A DNA stretch of 8,880 nt from Desulfobacteraceae bacterium (GTDB lineage: Bacteria; Desulfobacterota; Desulfobacteria; Desulfobacterales; Desulfatirhabdiaceae), in contig DAIEFO010000076.1 of the NCBI GenBank assembly GCA_027325475.1, positions 1-8,880 of the forward strand, given 5' to 3'. A model generated the notes under the pieces. The model searched no databases and was not told the DNA's origin. It saw nothing but the letters and a program-made list of their open reading frames with translations. Shown here in pieces: positions 6,840 to 8,880 of the stretch; position 1 is the stretch's first letter; every line of letters starts with the position of its first letter. A program made the position numbers and the translations under genes.

Positions 6840-7112
6840 ATGGCGTTCAACAACTCAGCTAAACGTAAAACCACAACCCGGAAAAAACGGGTATTTCATC
6901 GCCGGAAAGTCTGCCGTTTCTGCGCGGACGCCAGCATTGTCATTGACTATAAAGACTCCAAATCACTTCGCTACTTTACAACGGAACGCGGAAAAATCAT
7001 TCCCAGAAGAATTTCGGGAACCTGTGCCAAACACCAGCGCCTTTTAACAGAAGCCATCAAACGGGCCAGAACGATTGCACTGCTGCCCTTTGTCGGCTCT
7101 GTGGAATCATAA
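6840..7112 (+). CDS. rpsR: 30S ribosomal protein S18
   Basis: This 90-residue basic protein is the partner of S6 on the 30S platform. The family core is clear: KVCRFC, then IDYKDSKSLRYFTTERGKIIPRRISGTCAKHQRLLTEAIKRARTIALLPF in outline. It keeps C25, C28, C62 and H65, a CxxC...CxxH set typical of the zinc-binding (C+) form of S18, which some bacteria have replaced with a cysteine-free paralogue. No second S18 is visible here. The ATG at 6840 follows rpsF by 3 nt. Confidence 0.97.
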   Translation: MAFNNSAKRKTTTRKKRVFHRRKVCRFCADASIVIDYKDSKSLRYFTTERGKIIPRRISGTCAKHQRLLTEAIKRARTIALLPFVGSVES

Positions 7113-7116
7113 CGAA

Positions 7117-7212
7117 AAGTTCAAAGACAAGGCGCGTAGCTTAATAGAGAGCGAAATATATTTGGGGCTACGCTGCAATAACAATGAAATATCTGGCTTT
7201 ATCACATAACTT
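7117..7212. repeat. Imperfect palindromic intergenic element between rpsR and the DUF2232 gene
   Basis: The 115-nt gap starts right after the rpsR stop and is nearly filled by nested inverted repeats: AAGTT (7117-7121) with AACTT (7208-7212), AAAG (7123-7126) with CTTT (7197-7200), and GCGTAGC (7134-7140) with GCTACGC (7167-7173). The centre holds the perfect palindrome AAATATATTT (7154-7163). No U-tract follows, so it is not a classic terminator. Its size and symmetry resemble REP/MITE-like elements dispersed in intergenic DNA; that copies exist elsewhere in the genome is inference. Confidence 0.45.
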
Positions 7213-7227
7213 CAGGAACACAGTCCA

Positions 7228-8178
7228 GTGTTTTTATCGATGAACGGGGATGTATGGAAAGATATCATCCGGGGGGTTATCATGACCTCTCTGGTGTTTG
7301 TGTTAGCCCTGTATATCCCTATCCTGGGATTCATCGGCCTGCTGTTTTTACCTTTGCCGGTCTGCTATTGCCGCTACAAGCAGGATAGAAACGCAGCCGG
7401 TCTTATGGCAGCGGTATCCCTTATGATCATGATGATCATGATGGAGGGGTTTTCTTTCGATCTGGCGTTTTTTGCGGGGTTATTGCTCCTGGGGTTTATT
7501 CTCGGCGACTCCATGGCGAGAGGTCTGTCCGTCGAAAGAACAATTTTGTATCCCAGCGCAGCAGTAACCGGCGCAGGCGTCATGTTGCTGCTCATTTTCA
7601 GTATTTACAGCCACACGAATTTCGGCGACCTCATCCAACAGTACGTTAAACAAAATCTGCAGATGACAACCGATTTGTACCGACAGATGGGAATGCCTGA
7701 AAAAACCCTTCAGACGCTGTCGGAGTCCATGCAGACCATCCAGGATACTGTGACACGAATCATCCCAGGAATCGTTGTGATGTCTGTCCTGTTTATCACA
7801 TGGATTAATCTGCTGCTGGCCAGGTCGCTTGCCAGGCTTAGAGGACTGACTTGTCCGGATATCGGCGATCTGACTCTGTGGAAATCGCCGGAAGTTCTGG
7901 TGTGGGGCGCTATCGCCGGTGGATGCCTGCTGCTGATGCCTGTATCGTTTCTGAAGATCACAGGACTGAACATTATCCTGATACTGATCATGATATATTT
8001 TTTTCATGGAATTTCAGTTGTTTCCTTCTATTTTGAAAAGAGAAAACTGCCGAAACCCGTCAGAATCATTTTGTATGGGCTTATCGGAATACAACAGGTG
8101 TTTTCGATACTGGTGGTAGGTCTGGGTTTTTTTGACATGTGGCTCGATTTCAGAAAGATCAAACAAGCAAAAAGCTGA
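7228..8178 (+). CDS. DUF2232 (YybS-like) polytopic membrane protein
   Basis: This is a 316-residue membrane protein with about eight hydrophobic helices: two close together near 17-48, then roughly 56-73, 76-95, 108-127, 180-199, 222-268 (two) and 279-303. A hydrophilic, probably helical loop at about 130-178 includes QMGMPEKTLQTLSESMQT. The C-terminal FFDMWLDFRK is typical of DUF2232. The family recurs next to rpsF/rpsR/rplI in Desulfobacterota and includes Bacillus YybS near rplI; its molecular function is not established. I keep GTG 7228 because AGGA (7214-7217) lies 10 nt upstream, but ATG 7240 (giving MNGDVWKDIIRG) is a fair alternative with no ribosome-binding site of its own, and ATG 7282 would cut into the first helix. 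rplI follows after 39 nt. Confidence 0.9.
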   Translation: MFLSMNGDVWKDIIRGVIMTSLVFVLALYIPILGFIGLLFLPLPVCYCRYKQDRNAAGLMAAVSLMIMMIMMEGFSFDLAFFAGLLLLGFILGDSMARGLSVERTILYPSAAVTGAGVMLLLIFSIYSHTNFGDLIQQYVKQNLQMTTDLYRQMGMPEKTLQTLSESMQTIQDTVTRIIPGIVVMSVLFITWINLLLARSLARLRGLTCPDIGDLTLWKSPEVLVWGAIAGGCLLLMPVSFLKITGLNIILILIMIYFFHGISVVSFYFEKRKLPKPVRIILYGLIGIQQVFSILVVGLGFFDMWLDFRKIKQAKS

Positions 8179-8217
8179 GAATTCATCAGTTTTTACATAG
8201 AATTATCGGAGGACATT

Positions 8218-8661
8218 ATGAAAGTTATTTTAGCCGAAACCATCGAATCGCTGGGAATCATCGGCAGTGAGGTCAAGGTTGCCGACGGGTATGCACGCAA
8301 CTATCTCCTGCCTCAAAAAAAAGCCGTAATCGCCAATTTACAAAACCGCAAGCTTTTTGAACAGCAGAAAACCAGGGTTGATCTTCAGATCGCCAAGGAG
8401 AAAGGTATTGCGGAAGAAATGGCCAAAAGGCTTGAAAGCGTTGTCTGCACCATAGCGGCCAAGGTGAGTGAGGAGAACCGTCTCTATGGCTCCATTACAC
8501 CTCGTGATATCATTGAAGCTCTGGCAGCCAAGGACATCATTATCGAAAAGAAAATGCTCCTGATACAGGACCCTATCAAAACGCTTGGAAGCTACCGGAT
8601 TCCCATTCGTGTATATAAGGGTGTCGAACCTGAAATCACGGTTGAGATCATATCTGAATAG
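8218..8661 (+). CDS. rplI: 50S ribosomal protein L9
   Basis: This 147-residue large-subunit protein has the standard two-domain form with a long linking helix. The N-terminal rRNA-binding signature is complete: MKVILAETIESLGIIGSEVKVADGYARNYLLP in outline, with G13, G16, G24-Y25-A26-R27-N28. The connecting helix covers about 41-75. The C-terminal domain shows LYGSIT (89-94) and IKTLGSYRIPIRVYKGVEPEITVEI. The length matches the usual 145-150. ATG 8218 has a strong GGAGGA (8208-8213) 4 nt upstream. It is the last clear gene of the rightward operon. dnaB often follows rplI in bacteria, but no DnaB start is recognisable in the remaining 219 nt. Confidence 0.97.
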   Translation: MKVILAETIESLGIIGSEVKVADGYARNYLLPQKKAVIANLQNRKLFEQQKTRVDLQIAKEKGIAEEMAKRLESVVCTIAAKVSEENRLYGSITPRDIIEALAAKDIIIEKKMLLIQDPIKTLGSYRIPIRVYKGVEPEITVEIISE

Positions 8662-8711
8662 GCATATCCCATGCCGCGAGGTGAGTACCGGCGGCGTTTA
8701 AAAGCGCCGCC
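8661..8711 (+). promoter_or_regulatory. Two hairpins directly after rplI, without a U-tract
   Basis: GGCAT (8661-8665) pairs with ATGCC (8671-8675), starting on the last base of the rplI stop codon. GGCGGCG (8690-8696) then pairs with CGCCGCC (8705-8711) around an 8-nt loop. The next bases are TCAAAAGGG, not a U-run, so an ordinary intrinsic terminator is unlikely. An mRNA 3'-end stabiliser or an attenuator before the following ribosome-binding site are possibilities. Confidence 0.5.
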
Positions 8712-8733
8712 TCAAAAGGGAGGGAGGAACTTC

Positions 8734-8748
8734 ATGATCAAGGCATGA
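8734..8748 (+). other. Four-codon mini-frame (M-I-K-A-stop) behind a very strong ribosome-binding site
   Basis: GGGAGGGAGGA (8718-8728) precedes ATG 8734 at near-ideal spacing, yet the frame stops after four codons. Its TGA overlaps ATG 8745 as ATGA, opening a 38-codon frame (8745-8861, five Cys) without its own ribosome-binding site. A third frame from ATG 8773, behind GGGGG, stays open to the window end (36 codons). None shows a recognisable family. A leader peptide, a disrupted gene start or chance are all possible. Confidence 0.25.
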
Positions 8749-8827
8749 GAAAAAGCATTGACAGGGGGTGTCATGATGGGTGCGGCGCAAACGCTGCTGA
8801 GATTGGACTTTCTGCACGCTGTTTTTT

Positions 8828-8880
8828 TTACTGCAATTTATCGGAAAGCATTCTGGCGTAAAACATTTCTTCCAATATCT
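8828..8880 (-). CDS. Possible 3' end of a convergent gene, partial
   Basis: Read leftward from the edge, one minus-strand frame gives ILEEMFYARMLSDKLQ and then TAA at 8830-8828. The amphipathic, charged composition looks more protein-like than the opposing plus frame (FLHAVFFTAIYRKAFWRK), and a convergent neighbour would explain why nothing recognisable follows rplI. With 16 residues, no family can be named. Confidence 0.25.
   Translation of the reverse strand, partial: ILEEMFYARMLSDKLQ

Noticed and set aside
7424..7445. Tandem ATGATCATG-type micro-repeat
   Set aside because: It lies in frame within a Met/Ile-rich transmembrane helix of the DUF2232 protein and is explained by codon use there.
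7480..8007. Minus-strand open frame (175 codons) inside the DUF2232 gene
   Set aside because: Gln/His-rich translation typical of the complement of a membrane-protein gene; the plus strand encodes a convincing polytopic protein.
8758..8786. TTGACA as a promoter -35 box after rplI
   Set aside because: The bases 17 bp downstream are GC-rich (TGCGGC), with no plausible -10 box at 16-18 bp.
8781..8829. Intrinsic terminator made of the GCGGCG/CGCTGC hairpin and the T8 run
   Set aside because: The hairpin (loop CAAA) ends about 25 nt before the T-run, too far for an intrinsic terminator, and no other stem abuts the T-run.

Overview
The window looks like ordinary chromosomal DNA from a Desulfobacterota (former Deltaproteobacteria) sulfate-reducer-like bacterium. 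This is inferred from three things: the order rpsF-rpsR-DUF2232-rplI, a sensor kinase carrying a cysteine-rich two-CW insert, and a PhnD-like lipoprotein paired with a kinase. No species can be named from sequence reading alone. I see no phage, transposase, CRISPR, tRNA or rRNA.

Layout. The left two thirds (1-5978) is transcribed leftward (minus strand). In order of transcription it holds a PhnD-type periplasmic binding lipoprotein, a membrane histidine kinase starting 2 nt after it, an RNase II/R-family exoribonuclease with its own promoter, and an alpha/alpha-toroid 'prenyltransferase-like' protein that runs off the left edge. The right third (6405-8661) is a rightward ribosomal-protein operon: rpsF (S6), rpsR (S18), a DUF2232 membrane protein and rplI (L9). 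The two blocks diverge from a 426-bp intergenic region (5979-6404) that holds one promoter per direction and a leader of about 210 nt before rpsF. After rplI lie two hairpins, a strong Shine-Dalgarno sequence before a four-codon reading frame, and possibly the 3' end of a convergent gene.

How the genes work together. The binding protein and kinase probably form a sensory pair: no ABC permease or ATPase is present, so the lipoprotein more likely presents a ligand to the kinase than feeds a transporter. The kinase carries eight cysteines inside its HAMP linker, a possible metal or redox input. No response regulator is adjacent. The ribosomal operon looks standard, with likely translational coupling of S6 and S18 and a structured leader that could be an S6:S18 feedback site.

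Most interesting signals: (i) the RNase promoter places its -10 box 8 nt before the start codon, predicting a leaderless mRNA, and that -10 box is framed by a perfect inverted repeat; (ii) the Cys-rich insert in the HAMP connector; (iii) the binding-protein/kinase pair; (iv) a roughly 100-bp imperfect palindrome between rpsR and the DUF2232 gene that resembles a dispersed intergenic repeat; (v) the structured rpsF leader. None amounts to a clearly new multi-gene system.
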